Shown here: in pieces, positions 27,334 through 35,661 of the stretch
How positions within the stretch are numbered: the stretch's first letter is position 1
How the letters are laid out: every line of letters begins with the position of its first letter
Origin: Nitrobacter hamburgensis X14
GTDB lineage: Bacteria > Pseudomonadota > Alphaproteobacteria > Rhizobiales > Xanthobacteraceae
Length of the DNA stretch: 64,000 nucleotides
Reading direction: 5' to 3'
NCBI RefSeq assembly: GCF_000013885.1
Contig: NC_007964.1
Coordinates: forward strand, 2,962,001-3,026,000
Made by a program: the position numbers and the translations under genes
The notes under the pieces: model-generated
Told to the model about the DNA's origin: nothing
The model's database searches: none
What the model saw: only the letters and a program-made list of their open reading frames with translations

Positions 27334-27540
27334 CTGCGCCATAACGACGTGGCGCATTCGAACAGCTTCTGGCTGCGGCTGATCCGAGCCGGCCGAAGCT
27401 GATCGTGTTCGAGAGCTTGTATTCCATGGACGGCGACGTCCGCCGGTGAACCGCATCTGCGATCTCGCCGAGCGTTACGGCGCCATGACCTATATCGACG
27501 AGGTGCACGCGGTCGGAATGTAGGACCGCGCGGCGGCGGG
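27334..27540 (+). pseudogene. Fragment of 5-aminolevulinate synthase (hemA), frameshifted
   Basis: Three frames together recover the middle of ALA synthase: LRHNDVAH, then EQLLAAADPSRPKLIVFESL and YSMDGDV, then PVNRICDLAERYGAMTYIDE and VHAVGM, then GPRGGG. Single-base losses occur near 27358, 27440 and 27521, the last turning TATGG into the stop TAG. About 65 residues of a roughly 405-residue enzyme remain, including the PLP-contact DEVHAVG region, so it is non-functional. A complete hemA is presumably elsewhere. Confidence 0.75.
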
Positions 27541-27571
27541 TCCATTCCTTCGGACGATACATGCCGGCGTG

Positions 27572-27673
27572 TCGGCCTATGTCGTCGACGGCGTGCGGCA
27601 AGAGCACGTCAAGCCGATCCTCGACATGGCCGTCAGACGCTTCAACGCCTTTTCGCGCATGGCGCGGGAAGGC
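27572..27673 (+). pseudogene. Unidentified coding remnant
   Basis: An open stretch gives SAYVVDGVRQEHVKPILDMA then VRRFNAFSRMAREG, with protein-like composition and strong codon bias. It is wedged between the hemA and kup fragments with no start or stop of its own. I do not recognise the family. Confidence 0.35.
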
Positions 27674-27821
27674 CGTAGTCCGCCGAGAAGATGGCAACGG
27701 TTTGCCACACTGGCAGAAAGCATTGTTCGCGATGATGGAGCGCAACGCTACTCACGTAAGCGACTTCTTCAACATGCCAAGCGATCAAGTCGTCGAGATT
27801 GGCCGGCAGGTCACCATCTGA
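27672..27821 (+). pseudogene. C-terminal remnant of a Kup potassium transporter
   Basis: Reads GLPHWQKALFAMMERNATHV then SDFFNMPSDQVVEIGRQVTI and TGA. The end matches the Kup/Trk-type C-terminus, where proteins finish in ...FFxIPxxRVVEVGxQVxI. Only about 45 of roughly 630 residues remain. Confidence 0.6.
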
Positions 27822-27952
27822 ATAGTTCTTGCCATGAGGGTGTCATCCACAGATGCACAGGTATATCTTCTGCGTTCTTCTGCATTTGAGTGAAGAAGAA
27901 AGAAATGACTTTTGGAGATTTGCAGAAGCTGGTGTGACTATTACTTTGCGAT

Positions 27953-28028
<76 letters not shown>

Positions 28029-28139
28029 GGAGCTGTCCGAAATTCCCTTGCCGGACGGGGTCCATTTAGCAAAGCGAAACCGCGATGTCCAGCAAGGCAA
28101 CGGCGCTTTCCCGCTTCCGCCGCAACTTTTGCAAAACGT

Positions 28140-28164
28140 GAAAAAGCCGCCGAATCCGGCGGCT
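28140..28164 (-). terminator. Intrinsic terminator after the Spy-like gene
   Basis: On the reverse strand GCCGCCG-GATT-CGGCGGC forms a perfect 7-bp stem followed by five T's, 34 bases after the Spy-like stop codon. Confidence 0.85.
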
Positions 28165-28197
28165 TCCTCATATCGTGGCGACCTCGGATCGGTGCTG

Positions 28198-28788
28198 TCA
28201 GAGCTGCCCGGGCTTCTGCTCGTCATGGCCGCCGCCGGAGCCGCCCCGGTCATGGTCGTTGTGACCGAACCGATCGCCGCCGCGGTCAAAGCGATGATGG
28301 TGCCACCCCATCCCGCCGAACCCGTGGGCCATGCGGGTGAGAACCATCAGGCGCCGCTTCTGGCCGTCGTCGAGGGTCTTGTAAAGCGGGTCGGCGGCAT
28401 CGGCGATCGTCTTCAAAGCCGCCGCGGTCTCAGCCATGCGATCGGCGCGCGAGCGCAGGCGAGCCACCTGATCGACAGGCTCCTGCTTCTTCTGCGCGTC
28501 ACCTTTCTTGGCCTCGTTCTTGCTCTCCTTCTTGGCGTTGGCGCGGTCGATCCGCAGCTTGGCGAAATCACGAATCGCCTTCTCCACCGGTGGCCACAGC
28601 TTCTCCTGCTCAGGCTTCAGCGTAAGGCCGGCGTGAACCGCCGCGATCCGCGCATCGGCGAGAGCCGTCCTGTCCTGCGGACTGAGCTGCACGTGATCAT
28701 GGGACCAGGAGCGATGCTGGTGCGCATATACTGCGGTCGAACCTGCGATGGCGAACGCTGCGACACCGGCGAGAATGGCCTTCTTCAT
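28198..28788 (-). CDS. Periplasmic Spy/CpxP-like LTXXQ-motif protein
   Basis: 196 residues with a signal peptide (residues 1-22, ending VYA-HQH). The mature part is helical and rich in Lys, Glu and Ala, with a TLKPEQEKLWPPVEKAIRDF segment resembling the LTxxQ motif of Spy/CpxP. The tail is rich in Gly, His and Asp and could bind metal. Spy-type proteins are ATP-independent periplasmic chaperones induced by envelope stress. The start follows AGGAGG. It has its own terminator, and a 10-bp inverted repeat lies 57-98 bases upstream. Confidence 0.8.
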   Translation of the reverse strand: MKKAILAGVAAFAIAGSTAVYAHQHRSWSHDHVQLSPQDRTALADARIAAVHAGLTLKPEQEKLWPPVEKAIRDFAKLRIDRANAKKESKNEAKKGDAQKKQEPVDQVARLRSRADRMAETAAALKTIADAADPLYKTLDDGQKRRLMVLTRMAHGFGGMGWHHHRFDRGGDRFGHNDHDRGGSGGGHDEQKPGQL

Positions 28789-28844
28789 TGGAACCCTCCT
28801 TTGCAAGGTCCGAGGAAGATGGATGCCTACGGCGGGCGACGCAA

Positions 28845-28886
28845 ATTACATCTTGGCAACAGTAGCCTCTCTTACGAAGATGTAAT
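28845..28886. promoter_or_regulatory. 10-bp perfect inverted repeat upstream of the Spy-like gene
   Basis: ATTACATCTT at 28845-28854 and its complement AAGATGTAAT at 28877-28886. Half-site centres are 32 bases apart, about three helical turns. The overlapping TTAC-N6-GTAA resembles response-regulator half-sites such as those of CpxR. Possible envelope-stress operator. Confidence 0.45.
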
Positions 28887-28947
28887 CTTATGCAATTAAA
28901 CCAACGGAAAGCATTTCAAGATACGGCGCGCGCGGGAACAGTATCGC

Positions 28948-28975
28948 AAATACAAACGGCGCCGCGAGGCGCCGT
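28948..28975 (-). terminator. Intrinsic terminator after leuA
   Basis: On the reverse strand ACGGCGCC-TCGC-GGCGCCGT forms a perfect 8-bp stem followed by TTGTATTT, about 30 bases after the leuA stop. Confidence 0.75.
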
Positions 28976-29005
28976 CCGATTCGTTTCGTCATTGCAGTGA
29001 GAGGA

Positions 29006-30568
29006 TCAGCTCGCGGCGGCGGCCGAAGGCACGTCGCGCTGATGCTTCATGACGATCTTGTTGAGCGCACCGAGATAGGCCTTGGCGGACGCCACCAGCG
29101 TGTCCGGATCAGCGGCCTTCGATGTCATCGCGCGGCCGTCCTGGCTGAGACGCACCGACACTTCCGCCTGCGCGTCGGTGCCGTGGGTCACCGCATGAAC
29201 CTGATAGAGATCGAGCTTGGCCTCGTGCGGCACCAGCCTCTTGATGCAGTTGAACACCGCGTCCACCGGACCGTTGCCCTCGGCTTCCTCGATCCTGGTT
29301 TGGCCATCGACCGTGAGCTTCATGGTCGCGCGCTGCGGACCATGAGTTCCCGCGATCACGGTCAGCGAGGTCAGCTTGATGCGATCGTGCGACGCGGCCA
29401 TTTCCTCGTCGACCAGCGCAACGATGTCCTCGTCGTAGATGTCCTTCTTGCGGTCGGCCAGTGCCTTGAAACGCACGAACGCATCCTGCAACTGGTTCTC
29501 GGCCAGCTTGTAGCCCAGTTCCTCGAGCTTGTGCTGGAAGGCATGGCGGCCGGAATGCTTGCCCATCACCAGCGAGGTCTGCTTCACGCCGACGCTCTCG
29601 GGCGTCATGATCTCGTAGGTCTGCGCGTTCTTCAGCATACCGTCCTGATGAATGCCGCTCTCGTGCGCGAACGCGTTCCGGCCGACGATCGCCTTGTTGT
29701 ACTGGACCGGGAACGAGGTCGCCGCCGACACCAGCTTGGAGGCGCGGGTCAGCATCGTGCTCTCGACGTTGCACCAGTACGGCATGACGTCGCCGCGGGT
29801 CTTGATCGCCATCACGACTTCTTCCAGCGCCGCGTTGCCCGCCCGCTCGCCGATGCCGTTGATGGTGGATTCCACCTGGCGCGCGCCGCCCTCGACGCCG
29901 GCCAGCGAGTTGGCGACGGCGAGACCCAGATCGTCATGACAGTGCACCGAGAAGATTGCCTTGTCGGCGTTCGGCACCCGCTCGCGGATGGTCCTGAACA
30001 TCCGCCGGTACTCGTCCGGCACCGCATAGCCGACGGTGTCCGGCAGGTTGACGGTGGTGGCGCCGGCCGCAATCGCGGTCTCCACGCATTTGCACAGATA
30101 GTCGATCGGGGTACGGGTCGCATCCATCGCCGACCATTCGACATCCTCGACCAGGTTGCGGGCCTGCGTCACCGTCGCGGTGATGATCTCCAGAACCTCG
30201 GCCTCGCTCTTGCGCATCTGATGCGCCAGATGGATCGGCGAAGTGGAGACGAAGGTGTGGATGCGGCCCCGCCGTGCGTGGCGCACCGCTTCGCCGGCAC
30301 GGGCGATGTCGCCGGGAATGGCGCGGGCCAGACCCGCGATCACCGCGTTTTTGGCGTTCTTTGCGATCTCCGCAACCGCCTCGAAATCGCCGACCGACGC
30401 GATCGGGAAACCGGCTTCGATGATATCGATGCCCATGTCGTCGAGCATCTCGGCGACCTCGAGCTTCTCCTCGAAAGTCATGGTGGCGCCGGGGCATTGC
30501 TCGCCGTCGCGCAGGGTGGTGTCGAAAATAACAACGCGGTCCTTGTCGGACTTGTTCGCGGAGGTCAT
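29006..30568 (-). CDS. leuA: 2-isopropylmalate synthase
   Basis: 520-residue enzyme condensing acetyl-CoA with 2-oxoisovalerate, the first committed step of leucine synthesis. The catalytic TIM barrel opens with FDTTLRDGEQCPGATMTFEE, the HCHDDLGLAVANSL metal-binding His pair follows, and the NAFAHESGIHQDGMLK signature precedes the C-terminal LeuA dimer domain that senses leucine. The start at 30568 gives the standard N-terminus; an upstream in-frame start would lie in the leader. A short ORF rich in leucine codons and a hairpin lie in the 5' region, pointing to leucine-dependent attenuation on top of feedback inhibition. Confidence 0.97.
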   Translation of the reverse strand: MTSANKSDKDRVVIFDTTLRDGEQCPGATMTFEEKLEVAEMLDDMGIDIIEAGFPIASVGDFEAVAEIAKNAKNAVIAGLARAIPGDIARAGEAVRHARRGRIHTFVSTSPIHLAHQMRKSEAEVLEIITATVTQARNLVEDVEWSAMDATRTPIDYLCKCVETAIAAGATTVNLPDTVGYAVPDEYRRMFRTIRERVPNADKAIFSVHCHDDLGLAVANSLAGVEGGARQVESTINGIGERAGNAALEEVVMAIKTRGDVMPYWCNVESTMLTRASKLVSAATSFPVQYNKAIVGRNAFAHESGIHQDGMLKNAQTYEIMTPESVGVKQTSLVMGKHSGRHAFQHKLEELGYKLAENQLQDAFVRFKALADRKKDIYDEDIVALVDEEMAASHDRIKLTSLTVIAGTHGPQRATMKLTVDGQTRIEEAEGNGPVDAVFNCIKRLVPHEAKLDLYQVHAVTHGTDAQAEVSVRLSQDGRAMTSKAADPDTLVASAKAYLGALNKIVMKHQRDVPSAAAAS

Positions 30569-30631
30569 GGAAAAGGTCCTCTGGTCAATGCACCGTGTGG
30601 GCGCTCGAAGGGGTTCTGGTGTTCCTGCGTC

Positions 30632-30674
30632 CCCCTGAGTGCCCAGGCACAACTGCCCAGCCGGCGCTCAGGGG
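30632..30674 (-). promoter_or_regulatory. Hairpin overlapping the leuA leader stop (attenuator candidate)
   Basis: CCCCTGAG pairs perfectly with CTCAGGGG across a 27-base loop that holds a smaller GTGCC/GGCAC hairpin. The leader peptide's TGA lies in the first arm, so a ribosome finishing or stalling on the leader would change folding. There is no U-run, so any control would not use a standard intrinsic terminator here. Confidence 0.5.
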
Positions 30675-30778
30675 CCGATAAGAAGCAGAAGCCCGCCAAT
30701 CAGCAGGGTGGGCATGGACGCAGCCGGAATCGCTTCGGAACCGGCGATTGACGCCGCTTTCCCGTGAATTCCAGTCAT
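30668..30778 (-). CDS. leuA leader peptide (leucine-rich)
   Basis: 36-codon ORF whose tail reads TLLIGGLLLLIGP: six of the last twelve residues are leucine. It ends 99 bases upstream of leuA and its stop sits in the hairpin arm at 30667-30674. This is the expected design of a translation-coupled attenuator, where scarcity of charged tRNA-Leu stalls the ribosome. Alternative in-frame starts are ATG at 30796 and at 30715 (15 codons); none has a strong ribosome-binding site, so the start is uncertain. Confidence 0.6.
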   Translation of the reverse strand: MTGIHGKAASIAGSEAIPAASMPTLLIGGLLLLIGP

Positions 30779-30969
30779 TTCGCTGCGAATCAGCATCACC
30801 GGACCCTTAGAGGGCTATTCTCGACAAAAACCGTTGACGGTTCGTTGCCGACCCTTCCTGCACGGTTCTAGACGAGAATGACCCGATATCGCAATGCCAA
30901 AAGATGGTCAGCGAGGCTGCCCTACTCCATCCGGGAAGCGACGGTGCACCTCGTCTGAACCGCCATCGC

Positions 30970-31986
30970 TCATGTCGTTCGCGCCGGCCCTGCCGCTCGC
31001 CGCGGCGGTGAGGATGCCGAAACGGATCCGGAGTTCCTTGTCGCGGTCTTCTTCACCGCGAGCTTCCTTGGCCTCACCACACCCTTGCCTTCGCTCTCCA
31101 GCGCCTCCCGGACCTTGTTGAACTCGCCCAGTTCGCTCTTGTCGACCTTGGGAAACTGCAGGTCGAGTTGCTCCAGCGCACTGACGATGGTCGATCCGAT
31201 CACGACGCGCGCGAACCACTTGTGGTCGGCCGGCACCACATGCCACGGCGCATGGATCGAGGCGGTATGGTGAATCATGTCCTGATACGCCGCCTGATAC
31301 CTGTCCCAGAACTTGCGCTCGGCGACGTCGCCCATCGAGAACTTCCAGTTCTTCGCCGGCTCCTCCAGGCGGTCGAGAAAGCGCTGGCGCTGTTCCCCCT
31401 TCGAGACGTTGAGGAAGAATTTCAGCACCACCGTGCCGTTGCGCGCGAGATATTTCTCAAACGCCGAAATATCCTCGAAGCGTTCGCGCCAGATGGTCTT
31501 CGTTACCAGCTTCGGCGGAATCTTCTGTTTCGCCAGAATTTCCGGGTGCACGCGCACCACCAGCACTTCCTCATAGTAGGACCGGTTGAAGATGCCTATG
31601 CGTCCGCGTTCGGGAAGCCGTCGCGCCGCGCGCCACATGAAGTCGTGATCGAGTTCCTCCGTCGAGGGCTGCTTGAAGGAATGCACGTCGCAGCCCTGCG
31701 GATTGACACCATCGAACACGCTCTCGATGGCGCTGTCCTTGCCTGCGGCGTCCATGCCCTGGAAGATCAAGAGCAGCGACCATCGATCCTGCGCATAGAG
31801 TTTTTCCTGCAAATCGCTAAGGCGGTCGCGGTTGACCTTGATGATCTGCTGTCCCCGGTCCTTATCGATGCCGCCGCGTTCCGCAGTCTTGTACGAGGTG
31901 AGATGGAACGTCTTCGTGCCGTCGACACGAAACGGCTCGACAAATATCTTGGGATCGACGGCAACCAGATGATTTTTCTTGCTCAT
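30970..31986 (-). CDS. ppk2: Polyphosphate kinase 2
   Basis: 338-residue class I PPK2, which transfers phosphate between polyphosphate and nucleoside diphosphates. It has the Walker A-like loop FQGMDAAGKDSAIESV, the lid region and the Walker B-like IFNRSYYEEVLVVRVHPE. The C-terminal 40 residues are a basic Lys/Arg/Ser tail beyond the usual core (about 300). The start at 31986 (MSKKNHLVAVDPK) was preferred to an in-frame start ten codons earlier. It follows the NUDIX-like gene by 54 bases on the same strand. Confidence 0.94.
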   Translation of the reverse strand: MSKKNHLVAVDPKIFVEPFRVDGTKTFHLTSYKTAERGGIDKDRGQQIIKVNRDRLSDLQEKLYAQDRWSLLLIFQGMDAAGKDSAIESVFDGVNPQGCDVHSFKQPSTEELDHDFMWRAARRLPERGRIGIFNRSYYEEVLVVRVHPEILAKQKIPPKLVTKTIWRERFEDISAFEKYLARNGTVVLKFFLNVSKGEQRQRFLDRLEEPAKNWKFSMGDVAERKFWDRYQAAYQDMIHHTASIHAPWHVVPADHKWFARVVIGSTIVSALEQLDLQFPKVDKSELGEFNKVREALESEGKGVVRPRKLAVKKTATRNSGSVSASSPPRRAAGPARTT

Positions 31987-32040
31987 AAAGCGAACTCCGG
32001 TTTGCGGCGACCTCAAGACAATATAACCAAGCGGATGATG

Positions 32041-32742
32041 TCAAACCGCCATCGACGCCACATGATCGATGAACGCCGTCACAAAGACTGGCATTGCCGG
32101 CGTAAAATCCTCCGGCCCGCGCACCAGATGGATCGTGCTCAGTTCCGGTGAGCGTTGTCCCGCAAGCGCGCGTACGATCCGTGCGCGCAATGCTTCGCCC
32201 GGCATGTCCACATCCAAAAGCTGAATCACCGCGATCAGCGGCCCGGCGACGACGCAATACCGGAACGGATCGGCACGATAGGCGGAAGGATCGAGACCGG
32301 TTTCCTCCTTGACCTCGCGCAGGATGCTGCCGGCGATGTCCAGCGCGCCATCTCTGACATCGCTGAGATCGGGCGTGCCGGACGGAAAATAGATACGCCC
32401 GGCATTCGCGGTGTTTGCACCCATCTCACCCAGCACGAATGCACCGTCATTGCCGCGCAGCGCGCCCATGCCAAAGCCGTTGAACACGCTTTTGTCGGGA
32501 AAGCCCCAGTCCCGCCAGGCGAGGAAGCTTGCGAAGTCGGTCTCGAAATAGTCCGCACGAAAGCAATCGCGCTCGAACACCGGATTGCGGCCGAGCAGGA
32601 TGCGCCCGTTCCACAGCGCCGGCGTCTTGACGCGCAGCGCCGCGAAATGGGCGCCGATCTCGCTTCGCCGCTCGTCGGCGAAAGCCCAGCGCCATGGCCG
32701 CACTGTGAGATCCAGCCGGCTGACGCGATGAATCGCGAGCAT
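32041..32742 (-). CDS. NUDIX-like hydrolase
   Basis: 233-residue protein with a partial Nudix box at about 140-150: REVKEETGL matches REUXEEXGU, but the upstream Gly and Glu of GX5EX7 are not in place. It may hydrolyse a nucleoside-diphosphate compound weakly or act non-catalytically. ATG at 32742 was chosen; GTG at 32748 is possible. It precedes ppk2 on the same strand. Confidence 0.75.
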   Translation of the reverse strand: MLAIHRVSRLDLTVRPWRWAFADERRSEIGAHFAALRVKTPALWNGRILLGRNPVFERDCFRADYFETDFASFLAWRDWGFPDKSVFNGFGMGALRGNDGAFVLGEMGANTANAGRIYFPSGTPDLSDVRDGALDIAGSILREVKEETGLDPSAYRADPFRYCVVAGPLIAVIQLLDVDMPGEALRARIVRALAGQRSPELSTIHLVRGPEDFTPAMPVFVTAFIDHVASMAV

Positions 32743-33046
32743 CGTCACGTTGCGCTATTTCGCATTCCCCGCAGGTCCTGCCGGCATGTTCGACGAACGA
32801 GTGATCTGCACGTCGGCGCGCGGCGTTCGGGTGATTTCCAGCCAGACTGCGACATTGTCGAGCGCCTTCGTCCAAGAAAACGATGCATCGGCCTCAAACA
32901 GACAGCCGACGCCGCGTTTTAATCCCGTCAGTGTTCGGTGTGCAAGACCGTGGGCCGGCGCGCCTGCACCAACGCAAACTTGCATTACCGGCGGGCTCGC
33001 CGGACCGGACTTGGTGCGACGGCGACCATGTGATAACCCGCAAGGC
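32743..33046. other. Divergent intergenic region (304 bp)
   Basis: Separates the NUDIX-like gene (reverse) from the ABC transporter (forward) and must hold both promoters. The open frame leading into the ATPase gene from about 32750 lacks family similarity and is probably non-coding. No clear promoter elements were identified. Confidence 0.4.
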
Positions 33047-33838
33047 ATGAGCGAAACCTCGCCGCTGATTGCGTTTTCGCATGTCGCCAAAAATTTCAAC
33101 GGCGGTCGCGTCAGGGCCGTGGACGATGTCTCGCTCGATATCGCCGCGGGCGAATTTCTCGCCGTCGTCGGCGGCTCCGGCTCCGGCAAGACGACGCTGC
33201 TGCGGCTCGCCAACCGGCTGACCGATCCCGACACCGGCACCATCACCGTTGCGGGAGAGGACATCGCCGGCGTCGATCCGATCGGGCTGCGCCGCCGCAT
33301 CGGCTATGTGTTCCAGAGCGGCGGCCTGTTTCCGCACATGAGCATCGCCGGCAACATCGGCATCACGCCGCGCCTGCTCGGGACGCCAAAATCCGAAATC
33401 GCCGCACGAGTCGACGAACTGCTCGATCTGGTGCAACTCGACCGCGCGCAGCACCACGACCGCTTTCCGCACGAATTGTCCGGCGGCCAGCGCCAGCGCG
33501 TCGGCGTGGCGCGAGCGCTCGCCGCCAAGCCGCACATCGTCCTGATGGACGAGCCGTTCGGCGCGCTCGATCCGATGACGCGCGACGCGCTCGGCAACGA
33601 CTATCGCGCGCTGCACGCCAGCCTCGGCCTCACCACCGTGATGATTACCCACGACATGACGGAGGCGCTGCTGCTTGCAGATCGCGTTGCCGTCATGCGC
33701 GAAGGCCGCCTGCTGGCGTGGGGTACGCCGGCGGAATTGTCCCGTAGCGACGATCCTTATGTCGGCGATCTGCTGGGCACGCCGCGCCGCCAGGCCGAAC
33801 GACTTCGAGCGGTGCTATCGCAGAGCAGCACGTTATGA
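33047..33838 (+). CDS. Osmoprotectant/quaternary-amine ABC transporter, ATP-binding protein
   Basis: 263-residue ATPase with Walker A GGSGSGKTTL (about residue 43), ABC signature LSGGQRQRVGVARAL and Walker B IVLMDEPFGALDP. It belongs to the OpuCA/YehX-like subgroup (choline, glycine betaine, carnitine). The C-terminal CBS pair of OpuCA is absent. The start at 33047 lies after CAAGG, and the stop overlaps the permease start by four bases. Confidence 0.9.
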   Translation: MSETSPLIAFSHVAKNFNGGRVRAVDDVSLDIAAGEFLAVVGGSGSGKTTLLRLANRLTDPDTGTITVAGEDIAGVDPIGLRRRIGYVFQSGGLFPHMSIAGNIGITPRLLGTPKSEIAARVDELLDLVQLDRAQHHDRFPHELSGGQRQRVGVARALAAKPHIVLMDEPFGALDPMTRDALGNDYRALHASLGLTTVMITHDMTEALLLADRVAVMREGRLLAWGTPAELSRSDDPYVGDLLGTPRRQAERLRAVLSQSSTL

Positions 33839-35394
33839 GTCTGCTCTCCGATCCGCTCTGGAGCGAAGCGCTCGGCCACCTGCCCGATTATCTCGGCAAT
33901 CACGTCCGCGTCAGCGTCGCCGCGCTCGGGCTGGGGCTCGCGACCAGCTTTCCGCTCGCCCTGATCGTACGCACCAGGCCGGTGATGCGCTCCGTGCTGC
34001 TGGGTCTCGCCAGCATCGTACAGACCGTGCCGGGACTGGCGCTGCTGGCGCTGTTCTATCCGCTGCTGCTGGCGCTGGCGGCGTTAACGCTGACGTGGTT
34101 CGGCGTCGGTTTCTCCGCATTCGGATTTTTGCCGGCGGTGCTGGCGCTTGCGCTGTATTCGATGCTGCCGGTGCTGCGCAACACCATCACCGGCCTGCAG
34201 GCTATCGATCCTGCATTGACCGAAGCGGCGCAAGGCGTCGGCATGACGGCGCGACAATCCCTTGTCATGGTCGAGCTGCCGCTGGCGCTTCCGATAATCA
34301 TGGCGGGAATCCGCACCGCGGCGGTCTGGGTGATCGGCACCGCGACGCTATCCACGCCGATCGGTCAGACCAGCCTCGGCAACTACATCTTCGCCGGGCT
34401 GCAAACCCAGAACTGGGTGTTCGTGCTGTTCGGCTGCATCGCGGCGGCGGCGCTGGCGCTGGTTGTGGACCAGTTGCTGGCGCTGATCGAATCCGGCTTG
34501 CGGGTGCGTAGCCACATCCGCGTGGCAGCCGGACTCGTCGGCATCGCGGTCCTGATCGCGGCCACGCTGGCGCCCTCGCTTACCCGCGCCAAATCCGCTT
34601 ACGTCGTCGGCGCCAAGACCTTCACGGAGCAGTATGTACTCGCGGCGCTGATCTCGCAACGACTCCGGGCCGCCGGTCTCTCCGTCACCACGCGCGAGGG
34701 TCTCGGCTCCAACGTGATCTTCGAGGCGCTGACAAGCGGCGACATCGACGTCTATGTCGATTATTCCGGCACGCTGTGGGCCAACCAGTTTCACAATACG
34801 GGTATGCTGCCGCGCGAAAAATTGCTCGCAGAGATCAAGGCGACGCTGGCACGGCAGAACATCACCCTGCTCGGCGAACTCGGCTTCGAGAATGCCTACG
34901 CGCTGGTGATGCCCAAAACACGCGCCGACTCACTGAATATTCATTCGATCGCCGACCTCGCCGCTCGCGCGGGCACGATGTCGATTGCCGGCGACTACGA
35001 ATTCTTTGCCCGGCCGGAATGGGCGGCCCTGAAGAAGGCTTACGGATTGTCGTTTCGCGAACGGCGGCAGATGCAGTCGAACTTCATGTACGCCGCCGTC
35101 GCTTCCGGCGAGGTCGACGTGATCGCCGGCTACACCAGCGACGGCCTGATCGCCAAGTATGGCCTGACGGTGCTCGACGACCCCCGCCATGCCATTCCGC
35201 CCTATGACGCGATCGTGCTGCTGGCGCCCCGGCGGGCTCATGACGCGAAGCTGCGCGCCGCACTTCAGCCTCTGCTTGGAAAAATCGGCATCACCATTAT
35301 GCGCGAGGCCAACCTGCGTGCCAGCGGCAGCGATGCGGACAGTTCGCCGGCAGAGGTCGCGCGCTGGTTGTGGGACAAGATCGGGAAGAAGTGA
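33835..35394 (+). CDS. Osmoprotectant ABC transporter, fused permease and substrate-binding protein
   Basis: 519-residue fusion. Residues 1-215 form the membrane permease (about six helices, with the EAA loop ALTEAAQGVGMTARQSLVMV). After another helix at about 225-245, residues 250-518 form an OpuAC-type binding domain (YVVGAKTFTEQYVLAALISQ, and DIDVYVDYSGTLWANQF). The fusion tethers the receptor to the outer face of the membrane, as known for some glycine betaine/choline systems. It overlaps the ATPase gene by four bases; the two form a complete importer. Confidence 0.92.
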   Translation: MSLLSDPLWSEALGHLPDYLGNHVRVSVAALGLGLATSFPLALIVRTRPVMRSVLLGLASIVQTVPGLALLALFYPLLLALAALTLTWFGVGFSAFGFLPAVLALALYSMLPVLRNTITGLQAIDPALTEAAQGVGMTARQSLVMVELPLALPIIMAGIRTAAVWVIGTATLSTPIGQTSLGNYIFAGLQTQNWVFVLFGCIAAAALALVVDQLLALIESGLRVRSHIRVAAGLVGIAVLIAATLAPSLTRAKSAYVVGAKTFTEQYVLAALISQRLRAAGLSVTTREGLGSNVIFEALTSGDIDVYVDYSGTLWANQFHNTGMLPREKLLAEIKATLARQNITLLGELGFENAYALVMPKTRADSLNIHSIADLAARAGTMSIAGDYEFFARPEWAALKKAYGLSFRERRQMQSNFMYAAVASGEVDVIAGYTSDGLIAKYGLTVLDDPRHAIPPYDAIVLLAPRRAHDAKLRAALQPLLGKIGITIMREANLRASGSDADSSPAEVARWLWDKIGKK

Positions 35395-35430
35395 GGCCGG
35401 CGGTCGCGCTCGCGCGGAGCCGCCTTACTT

Positions 35431-35453
35431 CCCTCTCCCACAAGGGGAGAGGG
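35431..35453. repeat. 9-bp inverted repeat CCCTCTCCC-N5-GGGAGAGGG
   Basis: Perfect hairpin 36 bases after the ABC transporter stop. There is no T-run on either side (AAAAAG follows on the plus strand). It could protect the mRNA 3' end or be a mobile palindromic unit. Confidence 0.55.
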
Positions 35454-35464
35454 AAAAAGAGAGG

Positions 35465-35518
35465 TCAGTTTTTCGTCTTGTCGACCAGTGCGCCCTTCTT
35501 GATCATCGAGATCGCACC
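35465..35518 (-). pseudogene. Duplicated 3' end of an ilvC-like gene
   Basis: The reverse strand reads GAISMIKKGALVDKTKN and a stop. The intact ilvC 140 bases away ends MMPWIKKGALVDKSKN. The DNA of the shared block matches at most positions (roughly 85% by eye over 36 bases). A family I repeat sits between this fragment and the ilvC stop. Either a tail duplication or the tail of a former ilvC paralogue. Confidence 0.6.
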
Positions 35519-35558
35519 TGCGCGATCTCGCACGAAAGGAGTGGATCAAGAACCCTTA

Positions 35559-35661
35559 GAGCGTTTTCGAGCGAAGTGGATACCGGTTCGCGTGAAGAAA
35601 ACGCGTCAAATCAAAATCATAGAGCCCGCTTCTGATTCCATCAGAAGCGAAGAGGCTCTAG
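35559..35661 (-). repeat. Interspersed palindromic repeat, family I, copy 2
   Basis: Reverse orientation relative to copy 1. It runs from GAGCGTTTTCGAGCG to GAGGCTCTAG, with the inner palindrome CGCTTCTGAT-TCC-ATCAGAAGCG. Its terminal CTAG supplies the TAG stop codon (35658-35660) of ilvC. Confidence 0.88.

Noticed and set aside
27245..27745. A 166-codon reverse-strand ORF across the remnant region
   Set aside because: It reads across the antisense of the hemA and kup fragments and has no family resemblance beyond the short FNT-like piece in another frame.
32750..33046. N-terminal extension of the ABC ATPase by about 100 codons
   Set aside because: ABC proteins of this type start a few residues before the first strand (MSETSPLIAFSHVAKNF); the extension has no similarity and no ribosome-binding site.
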